Below the pieces are notes generated by a model. The model did not search any database. It was not told the origin of the DNA and was given only the letters and a program-made list of their open reading frames with translations. Shown in pieces: positions 24,133 through 33,468 of a stretch of 64,000 nt of DNA; position 1 is the stretch's first letter; the number at the start of each line of letters is the position of its first letter. Origin of the DNA: Parapedobacter composti (GTDB lineage: Bacteria; Bacteroidota; Bacteroidia; Sphingobacteriales; Sphingobacteriaceae); contig NZ_FOLL01000008.1 in assembly GCF_900112315.1 (NCBI RefSeq), forward strand, positions 62,001 to 126,000, written 5' to 3'. A program made the position numbers and the translations under genes.

Positions 24133-26664
24133 TTACCGAACCATTGTCAATATAATCGCAGCTAATGATGCGATACCTGTACTGATGCCGATCCACTGTT
24201 GCGGGCTTACCCGGGCACGTTCGGGCCGCTGTGGCACAAAAATTTCGGTGCCCGGCTTAATGGGAGGGTAATTGTTGAAAAACAAAAACCGATTGGTACT
24301 CTTCACGGAACCATTGGCGTACAACACATACGCGCTCTTCCGTAACGCTCGCGAGGAAAAGCCTCCTGCCTGCGAAATGTACTGTTTAAACCCCTTAGCA
24401 GGTGCGTAAATAGCGGTGGACGGGGCTAAAACTTCTCCTGAGATTTTTACGGTTTGAAGTTCTTTGGGTACCCGGATAACGTCGCCGTCTTGCAAAATCA
24501 AATCGCCTCGTTGTCCGGGATTTCTGATAATCCGGTCGAGGTTAATGCCCACCAAATCCGCACTGACATTCCGGCTTAAATTTGCCTGGTCAATGGCTGT
24601 CGCATTGTTTTGCAATTGCCTTAACGTAAGCAACCGGCGGTATTCATCCTGCGATTTAAATGCTTCGTCCGCTTCTTCCGCACTGGTCTTAGCAGCCTTA
24701 TTGGTATCTATGGCTGCCCCCCGCCGCAGAGAAGCTCCCTCTACGTAGGCATAGGGGGTAAAACCACCCGCCCGTTTGATGATATCGGAAATCCGTTCGT
24801 CTTTCCGGGTGATCGTGTACAATCCCGGATACAGCACCTCCCCCTCTATCCTTACGGTCTTCTGGGTTTCATAACCGGTAGCTGTGCGGACTACTACTTT
24901 GTCAAACGGCATCAATACGAAATCTCCGTCATCGCTGCTTAGCCCTTTGTCTGCATCCACCTGAAAGACCTCAGCGATCCGTGCGGACTGCGACAATGCG
25001 TCCGCGTTTGTCATTCTCCTTGACACCTCAATCCGGTTGGCCGTAGCACTCTCTCGGAATCCCCCGGCTTGCATGACCAGGTCTTTCAGCGTCATGCCCT
25101 CAGCATAAGAAAACCGTCCCGGCGAACGTACCTCTCCATCAATATCCACCGTATAGGCCTCACGTAAACCAAATATAGAAGAAATGGTGACGATGTCTTC
25201 ACGCTTCAGTTCGATGTCTGGTGTTATACCCGCCATGATTCCGGATACACTGAACGCGAGTTGCTCCGTCTGCATATCGTCTTTTAAACGGGTAATGTAT
25301 CCCCGGTTCAAAAATGCATCCTCTTTCAGACCTTCGGCTTTTTTTATCAGCATAGACAACGTAAGTCCAGGGCTCAATTCATATTCACCCGGACGGAATA
25401 CAGAGCCTTCAATCGTCACCCGGTTTTCAAACCTGCTCAATATCCGATCCACGGTGTAAACGTCCCCCATCTGCGGCTCGTAATGTGCAAATTGGCTATT
25501 CATTACGTCTTCTATACGTTGCTCCTTCTCCGTCCGTTTTACAACCTTAATCCGGGTCCGGTAAGCATCTTCGGTAAAACCGCCGGCATAGTGCAGCAAC
25601 TGCTCGAAAGTTTCATCCGATTTCATCTCATAGATGGCCGGGCGCTTCACCTCTCCGTGTATTGCTACCCGCCGCTGATACGGCGGAACCATCAATACGT
25701 CCTGATCTTCCAACCGGATATTTCCGGCCAGGGCGCCATTCATCAGGATATCGTAAACATCCAGTTGTGCAATCGCCTTGCCGTTACGGATGAGGCTGAT
25801 GGTTCTGAAAGACCCATTGTCGGTGGGGCCTCCGGAATAATACAACGCGTTAAACGCCGTTGCTACAGCAGGCAACGTATAGGTACCGGGTTTCACAACC
25901 TCTCCCATCAATACCACCTTGATACTCCGTATATTTCCCAGCGCAACGTTCACCTTCGTGCCGCCACTCCGTATAGCCGGATAAACCGTAGCCAATTGGG
26001 AACTGATACGGGCGGTCGCTTGTTCGATGGTCATCCCAGCCACCGATACGACGCCGACATATGGAATATTGATGGTACCATCCGGTGTAATGGTGAGTGC
26101 ATAATCTGCTTCGGATTGCCCATAAATGTCAATCAATAACTGATCATCTGCTCCGATAACATAGTTTTTGGGTGTGGCGATACGCAGGTTAGGTTCGAAT
26201 ACCGGGGTTACACCGCTGAATAGGGCTCTGCCGAATACCTGCAGTGAATCTAGCTCTGCAGTATCAGGTGCTCCTCTGGGCATGCTAACCCGGGGTATGT
26301 TAAGGGTATCTGTCAACTCCCGCCTGCCTTGACGTATATCCGTCGGTCTCGACTCGTTCACCGGAGTACTAGATGAACCGTTCAGCTTTGCTATCCTGTC
26401 ACGGAGTTTCTGGATTTCACCGGGCGGCATTCCTCTCTGTAAGGCCATATCGGCCAAATCAGCTTCTGTAAAACCAGCTGCCTCCGCTTGTTGCATATAC
26501 GTCCGGATCTGTTCGTCGGACAAATCGTCAACACGGACGTTAGAAAGATCGTCCGGGTTAATAGTTTGGCCCAAAACTTGATAATTACCACAAAAGACAA
26601 GAGCGGATAACAATATCCCCATGCAGGGGAAGCTACCGAAAATCACATTAAAAAGGTTCTTCAT
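24133..26664 (-). CDS. SLBB-domain polysaccharide export protein (Wza-like)
   Basis: 843 residues from ATG 26664; an in-frame TTG directly before it is less likely. A signal peptide (about 1-33) is followed by an unusual acidic linker (DDLSDEQIRTYMQQAEAAGFTEADLADMA). Next come a Poly_export domain (about 165-250, VIGADDQLLIDIYGQSE) and about six SLBB repeats, each starting with a VxxPGxY-type motif. A C-terminal membrane helix (GISTGIASLAAIILTMV) ends the protein. Wza forms the outer-membrane channel for capsule. This form is more than twice the length of E. coli Wza and lacks a visible lipobox. It heads the export operon with the wzz-like gene. Confidence 0.9.
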   Translation of the reverse strand: MKNLFNVIFGSFPCMGILLSALVFCGNYQVLGQTINPDDLSNVRVDDLSDEQIRTYMQQAEAAGFTEADLADMALQRGMPPGEIQKLRDRIAKLNGSSSTPVNESRPTDIRQGRRELTDTLNIPRVSMPRGAPDTAELDSLQVFGRALFSGVTPVFEPNLRIATPKNYVIGADDQLLIDIYGQSEADYALTITPDGTINIPYVGVVSVAGMTIEQATARISSQLATVYPAIRSGGTKVNVALGNIRSIKVVLMGEVVKPGTYTLPAVATAFNALYYSGGPTDNGSFRTISLIRNGKAIAQLDVYDILMNGALAGNIRLEDQDVLMVPPYQRRVAIHGEVKRPAIYEMKSDETFEQLLHYAGGFTEDAYRTRIKVVKRTEKEQRIEDVMNSQFAHYEPQMGDVYTVDRILSRFENRVTIEGSVFRPGEYELSPGLTLSMLIKKAEGLKEDAFLNRGYITRLKDDMQTEQLAFSVSGIMAGITPDIELKREDIVTISSIFGLREAYTVDIDGEVRSPGRFSYAEGMTLKDLVMQAGGFRESATANRIEVSRRMTNADALSQSARIAEVFQVDADKGLSSDDGDFVLMPFDKVVVRTATGYETQKTVRIEGEVLYPGLYTITRKDERISDIIKRAGGFTPYAYVEGASLRRGAAIDTNKAAKTSAEEADEAFKSQDEYRRLLTLRQLQNNATAIDQANLSRNVSADLVGINLDRIIRNPGQRGDLILQDGDVIRVPKELQTVKISGEVLAPSTAIYAPAKGFKQYISQAGGFSSRALRKSAYVLYANGSVKSTNRFLFFNNYPPIKPGTEIFVPQRPERARVSPQQWIGISTGIASLAAIILTMVR

Positions 26665-26894
26665 CAAATTGTCTTTCTGATTGCAAGATGTGAGTTATCA
26701 AGTTATATTCCAAATTTCGGATTCTTACACAAAATAACTATTTTTTATTCTGTTCATATAAAAAAGACCAAAAAATCATCGCACAATGGCCGGTAAATCT
26801 CTAGAGGAACTAAATATCCATAAATCTATAACGAACAACGCAGCATAAATAGCGGATAACGATCGTGTTCCCTAATCAATTAAATTTCAAAATT

Positions 26895-28598
26895 ATGATG
26901 AATGGCAAGGTACTCGTTTACTTTTTACTGATAACCATCGTCACTTGCAATGCATTTTCAGCTCATGGCCAATGGTTGCCGGTAGGAACAATGGCTATTG
27001 AAGATATGTATAGGCGGCAGCAATTGCTCGGCGAGGTTGATTCTAACATTTCTTTTGCCATTCGCCCACTGACCAATTGGGCGTTAAAAAAGGATGACCT
27101 ATATCGTTTCGACAGTATCCGGACCGATGGTTCCGGCTTGCACCGATCTTCCCAAGGTGACGTAGTATTTCAATTGATGCCCATCACGGCAAGCCTCCTT
27201 TATAATAGTACGTTCCCTACTGGCCGTAATGACGGCCCGATCATTCCCGCCGTAGGCCCCCAAGGTTATTTCAGCGCGGGATTTTATGCGTCTTACAAAT
27301 TTCTCAGCATACAGTTGATGCCCGAGTTCGTGTGGGCGGCCAACCAAGATTATCCGGGCTTCAACAGCGAAAACCGCACCCACTGGCAACAGTGGTACAG
27401 GCTCCGCGGCAACACCATAGACTTGCCAGAACGGTTTGGAACGGGAGGATATACCAAGACGGTACTGGGTCAAAGCAGCATTCGTCTTAACTTTCACCCC
27501 GTATCAATCGGCCTTTCCACCGAAAGCCTCTGGTGGGGGCCCGGCATACATAATTCATTGATGATGACAAATACCGCTCCGGGGTTCGCGCACCTGACGC
27601 TGAATACTACCCGGCCAATACGCACCGTCATCGGCGATTTTGAAGGGCAGCTTGTAGGAGGGCGGCTGGAAGCATCGGGCTACCTACCCACTTATAATGC
27701 CAATAGGCAGGAGTTCCACGATGCGTTCTACCAACCGATGCCTGATGACTGGCGGTACCTATCGGCCCTGGCTTTAACATACCAGCCTAAATGGGTACCC
27801 GGCTTGTCGGTAGGCATAACGCGCGCATTTACGATGTATCGAAGTGGCATGCGCTCCGGCCTGAAAGATTGGCTCGCTGTCTTCAATTCCGGTTCAGCCG
27901 CCAAGCGGGAATATTTGGATGAGCCGGGCAATACGCGGGCCAGGGATCAACTGGTGTCTATGTTTGCGCGCTGGGTTATCCCGGAAGCCCATGCCGAGGC
28001 TTATGTGGAATACGGCAGGAACGATCACTCCTGGAATTTACGCGATTTCTTCGTGCAGTTGGAACATTCACGGGCATATGTTATCGGTTTCCGGAAACTG
28101 GTGGGACTCCCAAGGGCAGGCGAGTGGCTCAATATCGGAATTGAGGTAACCCAGATGGAAGATGGCAAGCCCACTATTTACAGGCCTGCGGGCACATGGT
28201 ACAGGCATTCAGGAGTAAGACACGGATACACCCATATGGGCCAGTTGTTGGGTGCGGGTATCAACTTAGGGGGAAACCTGCAAACCCTCCAGGTCAGTTG
28301 GTTCAAAGGACTTAAACAACTGGGTGTCAAGCTTGAACGGGAAACACATAACAACGACCTCCTTTATGCGATGAGGACGGGCGATTTGCGGCGGAACTGG
28401 GTCAATCTTTCTGGGATGGCGTTTGCCGAATGGGATTATGGAAACTTTGTCTTCAGCGGGCGGATGCAGCTCACCCGGGCCTTGAACTACCAATATGAAT
28501 TGGAAGAAAACCCTGTTAATCCTGACAATTTCTGGGGTTTTAACGCACAAGACAAGCACAACTTCTTTATGAATGTCGGGGCGATGTACCGTTTTTAA
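26895..28598 (+). CDS. Capsule assembly Wzi family protein, copy 1
   Basis: 567 residues from ATG 26895; a GTG-initiated frame open further upstream would hide the signal peptide. A signal peptide (about 1-26, ending SAHGQ) is followed by a beta-barrel-like sequence with Wzi hallmarks: GQSSIRLNFHPVSIGLSTESLWWGPGIHNSLMMTNTAPGF and AYVEYGRNDHSWNLRDF. Wzi is an outer-membrane lectin that anchors capsule polysaccharide to the cell surface. It ends with a strand and a terminal Phe (GAMYRF), as outer-membrane barrels do. The second copy starts 10 nt downstream. It stands between the wza-like gene and the glycosyltransferase run, on the opposite strand. Confidence 0.9.
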   Translation: MMNGKVLVYFLLITIVTCNAFSAHGQWLPVGTMAIEDMYRRQQLLGEVDSNISFAIRPLTNWALKKDDLYRFDSIRTDGSGLHRSSQGDVVFQLMPITASLLYNSTFPTGRNDGPIIPAVGPQGYFSAGFYASYKFLSIQLMPEFVWAANQDYPGFNSENRTHWQQWYRLRGNTIDLPERFGTGGYTKTVLGQSSIRLNFHPVSIGLSTESLWWGPGIHNSLMMTNTAPGFAHLTLNTTRPIRTVIGDFEGQLVGGRLEASGYLPTYNANRQEFHDAFYQPMPDDWRYLSALALTYQPKWVPGLSVGITRAFTMYRSGMRSGLKDWLAVFNSGSAAKREYLDEPGNTRARDQLVSMFARWVIPEAHAEAYVEYGRNDHSWNLRDFFVQLEHSRAYVIGFRKLVGLPRAGEWLNIGIEVTQMEDGKPTIYRPAGTWYRHSGVRHGYTHMGQLLGAGINLGGNLQTLQVSWFKGLKQLGVKLERETHNNDLLYAMRTGDLRRNWVNLSGMAFAEWDYGNFVFSGRMQLTRALNYQYELEENPVNPDNFWGFNAQDKHNFFMNVGAMYRF

Positions 28599-28608
28599 CT
28601 GATATGCG

Positions 28609-30288
28609 ATGACAACAAAAAACACGATATACGCTACTGCTTTGCTCCTGTTGCTTGCCGTAGCAAAGCCTCACCCACTATCTTCGCAAACATTACCTTT
28701 AGGCATGCCGGCTTTGGAAGACAAGTACCGCCGCGACCAGCTACTGGGCCTGTTGGACTCCTCCATTTCCTTTTCGGTAAGACCGCTTTACGCCGATGCG
28801 CTTCAAAAATCGGATCCTCACGACGTTGACAGTGTCCGATCGTCCGAAACCGGTATCATCAATAACGAGGAATGGACCGTTCAAATCCTCCCGTTGCTGT
28901 GGCAGCATCAGGTAACCTCGGGATTCCCCTATGGGTGGAACGATGGTTCACTGATCCCTAACGTGGGTTACCAAACACAACTAAGTGCAGGATTATACGC
29001 CAGATATAAATTCTTGAGCATTCAGCTGCGTCCAGAATTTGTCTATGCGCAAAATAACTATTACCTCGGGTTTGATGGCAAGACAGAACCTTCCTGGCGC
29101 CTTTGGTATGAATTTTACAACAATATTGATATGCCGGAACATTTCGGTGACGGAGCTTACACCCGGCTGTTTCCGGGCCAGAGCAGTATACGCATTAATT
29201 ATCGGTCTTTATCTGCGGGCATTTCAACCGAAAATATCTGGTGGGGGCCGGGCATCCGCAATTCGTTGCTGATGAGTAACACTGCGCCGGGATTCCTTCA
29301 TGCCACTATCAATACAACCAGCCCTATCCGAAGCAACATCGGATCGTTCGAAGGACAGTTCATTATCGGAAAACTTGACCCTTCTGGCTTTGCTCCTACC
29401 AAACAGGGAATTCCCAGCCATTACGACCAGTACTATATACCCAAACCGGCGGCGTCGCGCTACATCTCCGGACTCACCGTCAGTTGGCAACCCAAGTGGT
29501 TGCCCGGCTTGTCACTCGGATTTGCCCAGAGCTTTGTCGTGAATCGAAGCGACCAGGGCCAGGGGATCGCCGACTACCTCTCCTTACCCTTTATCGGCTA
29601 TAGCGGAACCAGTGAGCAATCCAGAAACAGAGATGCCTACCTGTCGTACTTTGGCCGATGGGTAATGCCAAAGGGCAATGCAGAAATTTATATGGAATAT
29701 GGGCGCAATGAGCCTGCTTGGGATCTGCGGGACTTAGCCGTTCAACTGGAAAATTCACGGGCTTATACCGTCGGGTTTCGGAAACTTTTCCCGTTCAACC
29801 GCCTCAGGAATGAGCATATGCAAATCGGCATAGAAGCTACCCAAACGGAAAAAACGCGTACATTGGAGGTGCGGGGCGGCAATACTTGGTACATCCATCC
29901 TCAGGTAAGGCACGGCTATACCCACCGTGGTCAACTGCTTGGCGCAGGAATAGGTCCGGGCAGCAATGTACAGGCAATTTATGTAAGTTGGCTGAAAGGT
30001 GTCAAACAAATCGGCTTGCAGGTTGAGCGCCTCGTCCATCTTAACGACTTTTACTATGCCGCCAGCAGCGACATCCGGCGCAACTGGGTAGACTTAGGTA
30101 TATCTGCATTAACCGAATGGGATTACCGCAAGTTTATATTTTCAGGGAGAATCCACTATGCCCGCTCCCATAATTATCAATATGAATTGATAGACCATCC
30201 CCGCGAGGTCAGGGAAGATTTCTGGAATTTCACGCCGGTGGACAAAAACCAATTCCAATTAACGGTCGGAATGATGTACCGGTTTTAG
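28609..30288 (+). CDS. Capsule assembly Wzi family protein, copy 2
   Basis: 559 residues. A signal peptide (about 1-26) is followed by the same motifs as copy 1 (GQSSIRINYRSLSAGISTENIWWGPGIRNSLLMSNTAPGF; EIYMEYGRNEPAWDLRDL; terminal GMMYRF). The two share order, length and most landmark residues, so they arose by tandem duplication but have diverged considerably. The copies could bind different parts of one polymer, or two polymers. The last 30 nt overlap the convergent glycosyltransferase gene. Confidence 0.88.
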   Translation: MTTKNTIYATALLLLLAVAKPHPLSSQTLPLGMPALEDKYRRDQLLGLLDSSISFSVRPLYADALQKSDPHDVDSVRSSETGIINNEEWTVQILPLLWQHQVTSGFPYGWNDGSLIPNVGYQTQLSAGLYARYKFLSIQLRPEFVYAQNNYYLGFDGKTEPSWRLWYEFYNNIDMPEHFGDGAYTRLFPGQSSIRINYRSLSAGISTENIWWGPGIRNSLLMSNTAPGFLHATINTTSPIRSNIGSFEGQFIIGKLDPSGFAPTKQGIPSHYDQYYIPKPAASRYISGLTVSWQPKWLPGLSLGFAQSFVVNRSDQGQGIADYLSLPFIGYSGTSEQSRNRDAYLSYFGRWVMPKGNAEIYMEYGRNEPAWDLRDLAVQLENSRAYTVGFRKLFPFNRLRNEHMQIGIEATQTEKTRTLEVRGGNTWYIHPQVRHGYTHRGQLLGAGIGPGSNVQAIYVSWLKGVKQIGLQVERLVHLNDFYYAASSDIRRNWVDLGISALTEWDYRKFIFSGRIHYARSHNYQYELIDHPREVREDFWNFTPVDKNQFQLTVGMMYRF

Positions 30289-31176
30289 CTGCCATCCCGC
30301 CTTAATGGCGTTCAACAGGTTCCTGCGGCTCTGCCGGCCATAACGGATCAGATTACGTAGATTGGCTAAGGTGGTTACAGATAATGCTATCCATCGTTGC
30401 AGGCCCCGGAAATTTTTGCGAATGAAATAGATACGGTTGCGATTGAAATAATAGGTGAAAAAAGGGGATATAGCCCCTCCCGTAGAAGAGCTTTCCTTAT
30501 GGAGAACCACCAGTTGGGGTAGATAATAGACCCGGTACCGCCGCTTCACTGCCCGATATACGAAATCGGTGTCATCGAAATAGACAAAGTAATTGGGATC
30601 CATCAGACCTATTTCTTCAAACAACCGGTTGTCTATCAACATAAAGCAGGTGGGGGCATAATCAAAGTAACCGGCAACATCGTAATCCGGGCCGTCGGGT
30701 TTTAGGCCACCCACGTGCGTGGTATACCCCCGGAACTTCAGCAACCGTCCGCCCGCCATCCATATTTTACGGCTGTCATAAAAGAGTATTTTCGGAACAA
30801 CCATCCGATCACCGGATATCACGGCATGGGCATACATGTCCCGTAACAGGTGTTCCTGCTCAAATTCAATATCGTTGTTCAGCAGCAAGGTATGTGTGCA
30901 CCCAGCGTTCAGCGAATGCTCGATCCCCTGATTATTGCCGTGGGCTACCCCTTTGTTTTCGTCGTTGGCGATATAGGTATATCCCGCCACCGGATATTGC
31001 ACCTGCATCGCTTGAATAAGCGCCGCGGAATTCCTGCTCGGTTCATTATCGATAAGATAAAGGTGATAATCCTTGAATGATTGCGCGGACAAGCTCCTAA
31101 AAAAACCAGGAAGCACCGCTTCGCTCCGGTAAAGCACCGTTACCAAACCTATTTTCGGCGTTAAAGCTGCCTTCAT
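30259..31176 (-). CDS. Glycosyltransferase family 2 protein
   Basis: 305 residues. Rhamnosyltransferase-like GT2: an N-terminal IGLVTVLYRSEAVLPGFFRSLSAQSF, a DN segment (YLIDNEPSRN), LLLNNDIEFE at the DxD-equivalent metal site, and GYFDYAPTCFMLIDN then YFVYFDDTDFVYRA. The C-terminal part is basic with FTYYFNRNRIYFIRKNF. It would add a sugar from an NDP donor to the lipid-linked repeat unit in the cytoplasm. It is the last gene of the nine-gene operon, overlapping the SDR gene by 4 nt. Donor and acceptor are unknown. Confidence 0.87.
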   Translation of the reverse strand: MKAALTPKIGLVTVLYRSEAVLPGFFRSLSAQSFKDYHLYLIDNEPSRNSAALIQAMQVQYPVAGYTYIANDENKGVAHGNNQGIEHSLNAGCTHTLLLNNDIEFEQEHLLRDMYAHAVISGDRMVVPKILFYDSRKIWMAGGRLLKFRGYTTHVGGLKPDGPDYDVAGYFDYAPTCFMLIDNRLFEEIGLMDPNYFVYFDDTDFVYRAVKRRYRVYYLPQLVVLHKESSSTGGAISPFFTYYFNRNRIYFIRKNFRGLQRWIALSVTTLANLRNLIRYGRQSRRNLLNAIKAGWQLKPVHHSDR

Positions 31177-32306
31177 TTGAACATGCCCCGTTGTGCCATC
31201 TCCGTTAAGCTGTCTTCATATCCGCTCTCCTGCACCCCCTGCTCGTTTACCCAAGCCACGAAACGGCGTATACCTTCATCAAACGATACCAAAGGCGTGT
31301 AGCCCAGTTCTTTGTTAATCCGGGAAATGTCTGCAAAATTATGCCGGATGTCTCCAAGCCGGTAATTTCCAGACACATTGAACTTCACTTGCTTGCCAAA
31401 GTACTTCATCAATGTCTTAGCTACCTCCAACACGGAAACCGGCTTTCCGGCACCCACGTTAAATACCTGGCCATTGGCTTCCCCGCGCGTAAGTGCCAGA
31501 ACGGTTGCTTCGACCACGTCATCAATGAAAACAAAATCACGGCTTTCCTGGCCATCTTCGAAGATATTCAGCTCCTTCCCTTGGCAAATGAGCGTAGAAA
31601 AGATGGACAGTATGCCTGTATAGGGATTACGCAATGACTGCCCGGGTCCGTATACATTTTGATAGCGCAATACCACGGGCGCAACGTCGATTGCCGGACA
31701 AACCGTTGTAAGCAACTGCTCTTGATGAAGCTTTGTAAGGCCGTATACCGATGTCGGATGCAAAGCCGAAGACTCATCGGTTGCCAACGCCTGCAAAAAG
31801 GCTTCTCCGGGGTGCTGCACCTCGAAAATACCATTATCCAAATCTATTTTTCTGCGCGGCGGGGGATAGACAATCCGTCCGTCAGGGCAACGGTATTTAC
31901 CTTCTCCATATACGGCCCGTGATGAAGCCAGCACAATTTTCTTTACGGAATGCCGTGATGCATTCGCAAGCACATCCAGCATCGTCGCCGTGCCACATAC
32001 ATTTACATCGGTGTAACGTGCTATCCGGTACATCGATTGGCCCGTACCTGTCTCGGCAGCGAGGTGCACCACTGCATCCTTGTTTTCCAGACACTTTTCC
32101 CAATCCTGCCGGCTGGTCACATCACCTTTCACGAACGCGACACTGGCGTTTACCCTGCGGTACAAATAAGAATCTTTCGCCGGTTGCTCCCCGTGCACCT
32201 GTGGCAGCAAGTTATCCAATACCGTCACCCGGTGTCCCAGCGCCAATAACCGGACGGCCAAATGGCTACCGATAAATCCAGCGCCGCCTGAGATCAATAT
32301 TTCCAT
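31173..32306 (-). CDS. NAD-dependent sugar-nucleotide epimerase/dehydratase (extended SDR)
   Basis: 377 residues. The Rossmann motif is GGAGFIGSHL (about 7-16), with AAETGTGQSMYR and the catalytic pair YGLTK (SVYGLTKLHQE). Substrate loops LRYQNVYGPGQ and DFVFIDDVVEAT are GalE/RmlB-like. The insertion around CPDGRIVYPPPRRKIDLDNG is typical for a dTDP-L-rhamnose 4-epimerase-like group seen in capsule loci, but the substrate is inferred only. Start and stop overlap or adjoin neighbours, consistent with the operon. Confidence 0.85.
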   Translation of the reverse strand: MEILISGGAGFIGSHLAVRLLALGHRVTVLDNLLPQVHGEQPAKDSYLYRRVNASVAFVKGDVTSRQDWEKCLENKDAVVHLAAETGTGQSMYRIARYTDVNVCGTATMLDVLANASRHSVKKIVLASSRAVYGEGKYRCPDGRIVYPPPRRKIDLDNGIFEVQHPGEAFLQALATDESSALHPTSVYGLTKLHQEQLLTTVCPAIDVAPVVLRYQNVYGPGQSLRNPYTGILSIFSTLICQGKELNIFEDGQESRDFVFIDDVVEATVLALTRGEANGQVFNVGAGKPVSVLEVAKTLMKYFGKQVKFNVSGNYRLGDIRHNFADISRINKELGYTPLVSFDEGIRRFVAWVNEQGVQESGYEDSLTEMAQRGMFK

Positions 32307-32325
32307 ATCCTTTGCAAAATAACGG

Positions 32326-33468
32326 TTATTTCGCGCTTTCGTTCAACAAATTTCGAATAACCGTAAAGTAATATGCGATAACTGCATCCATATCAAATTC
32401 GCGGAGCATCTTTTCCCGTCCCTGTTGGCCCATAGCCAGGCGGGCGGATGGTGAAAGCCGGATAAAATCCGCCATACGGTTCGCCAAGCTGGATACATCT
32501 TTCGGACGGCACAGGAAACCCGTCACCCCCTCATCTACCAATTCCTTGCACCCCGGTATGTCCGTGGCAATTAAGGGCAGCCCCAGCGCCGCAGCCTCCA
32601 TCAGCGTAGTAGACATCCCTTCGCGGTACGATGGTAGTACCACACAATCGTGCTGCAAAAGAACTGATCGCACGTCAGCCACCGCCCCTAAGTACTTTAC
32701 CACCCCCCGCTCTTCCCATGCTGCCAGGGTCTCCGCACGTACGGCGCTTGGATTATCCACATTGAGATAACCCAATATATTAAACTCCATTTCGGGATGA
32801 CGTGCCTTCACCTGTGCAGCTGCCTCCACATACTCCCCGATACCTTTGTCGTGCAGCAACCGCCCCACGAAGAGAAACCGCAATGCCCCACTTTCCCTCT
32901 TCCTCTCCACCCCTTCAGGGTTAAACCGCTTCTTGGCATCGATGCCTTCTCCATTCAGCAACACCGCTCGAGAAGCCTGCACAATTTTCCGTGTTTGGAC
33001 AAACACGGCCCGGTCATCCCTATTGAGAAACCATACCTGTTCCGCGTGCTTAAGTGCGTGCTTATAGAGGAAATCGGTGATCTTCGCGAGAAGTCCTCCG
33101 TTGATATAGGCATATCCCAGCCCGGTAATCACCGCGATACATGGTATTCCCAGGCTCGATGCTGCCTTGGTCGCGTAAATGTTGGGCTTTATGGTATAGT
33201 GGATCGCTAAATCAGGCCGCCATGTCGCATAAATCTGCCGGATTTCCCGATAAAGCCGGTAATCATGCCACGGATTTTTCCCTTTCTGCTGAAGCTTCAA
33301 AAGCGGGACATAGGTTAACCCATGTTCGGCAAAAACAGCGCTTTCCTCATCCGGCGGAGCCACCACGATAACACCATAACCTGCGGCCTTTAACCGGATA
33401 AGCAGGGGCAACCTGAATTTGACAAAACTCCACGACGTATTGGAAACCAGTGCTATTCTCTTATTCAA
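32326..33468 (-). CDS. Glycosyltransferase family 4 protein
   Basis: 380 residues. GT4 with a GT-B fold: IALVSNTSWSFVKFRLPLL, PDLAIHYTIKPNIYATKAASSLGIP, then FVGRLLHDKGIGEYVEAA and the EGMSTTLMEAAALGLPLIATDIPGCKELVDEG donor-binding motif (E-x7-E). The pattern is that of CapM/PglA-type N-acetylhexosaminyl transferases. The start is TTG at 33468, overlapping the TGA stop of the gene before it (TTGA). No nearer ATG fits the N-terminus, so this non-ATG start seems to rely on translational coupling. Confidence 0.85.
   Translation of the reverse strand: MNKRIALVSNTSWSFVKFRLPLLIRLKAAGYGVIVVAPPDEESAVFAEHGLTYVPLLKLQQKGKNPWHDYRLYREIRQIYATWRPDLAIHYTIKPNIYATKAASSLGIPCIAVITGLGYAYINGGLLAKITDFLYKHALKHAEQVWFLNRDDRAVFVQTRKIVQASRAVLLNGEGIDAKKRFNPEGVERKRESGALRFLFVGRLLHDKGIGEYVEAAAQVKARHPEMEFNILGYLNVDNPSAVRAETLAAWEERGVVKYLGAVADVRSVLLQHDCVVLPSYREGMSTTLMEAAALGLPLIATDIPGCKELVDEGVTGFLCRPKDVSSLANRMADFIRLSPSARLAMGQQGREKMLREFDMDAVIAYYFTVIRNLLNESAK

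Noticed and set aside
25483..26139. Plus-strand frame of 218 codons opposite the SLBB protein
   Set aside because: Antisense shadow of a clearly supported gene, with no domain pattern of its own.
31751..32275. Plus-strand frame of 174 codons opposite the SDR epimerase gene
   Set aside because: Rich in Pro/His/Ser from reverse reading of the epimerase gene. No start signal or family motif.
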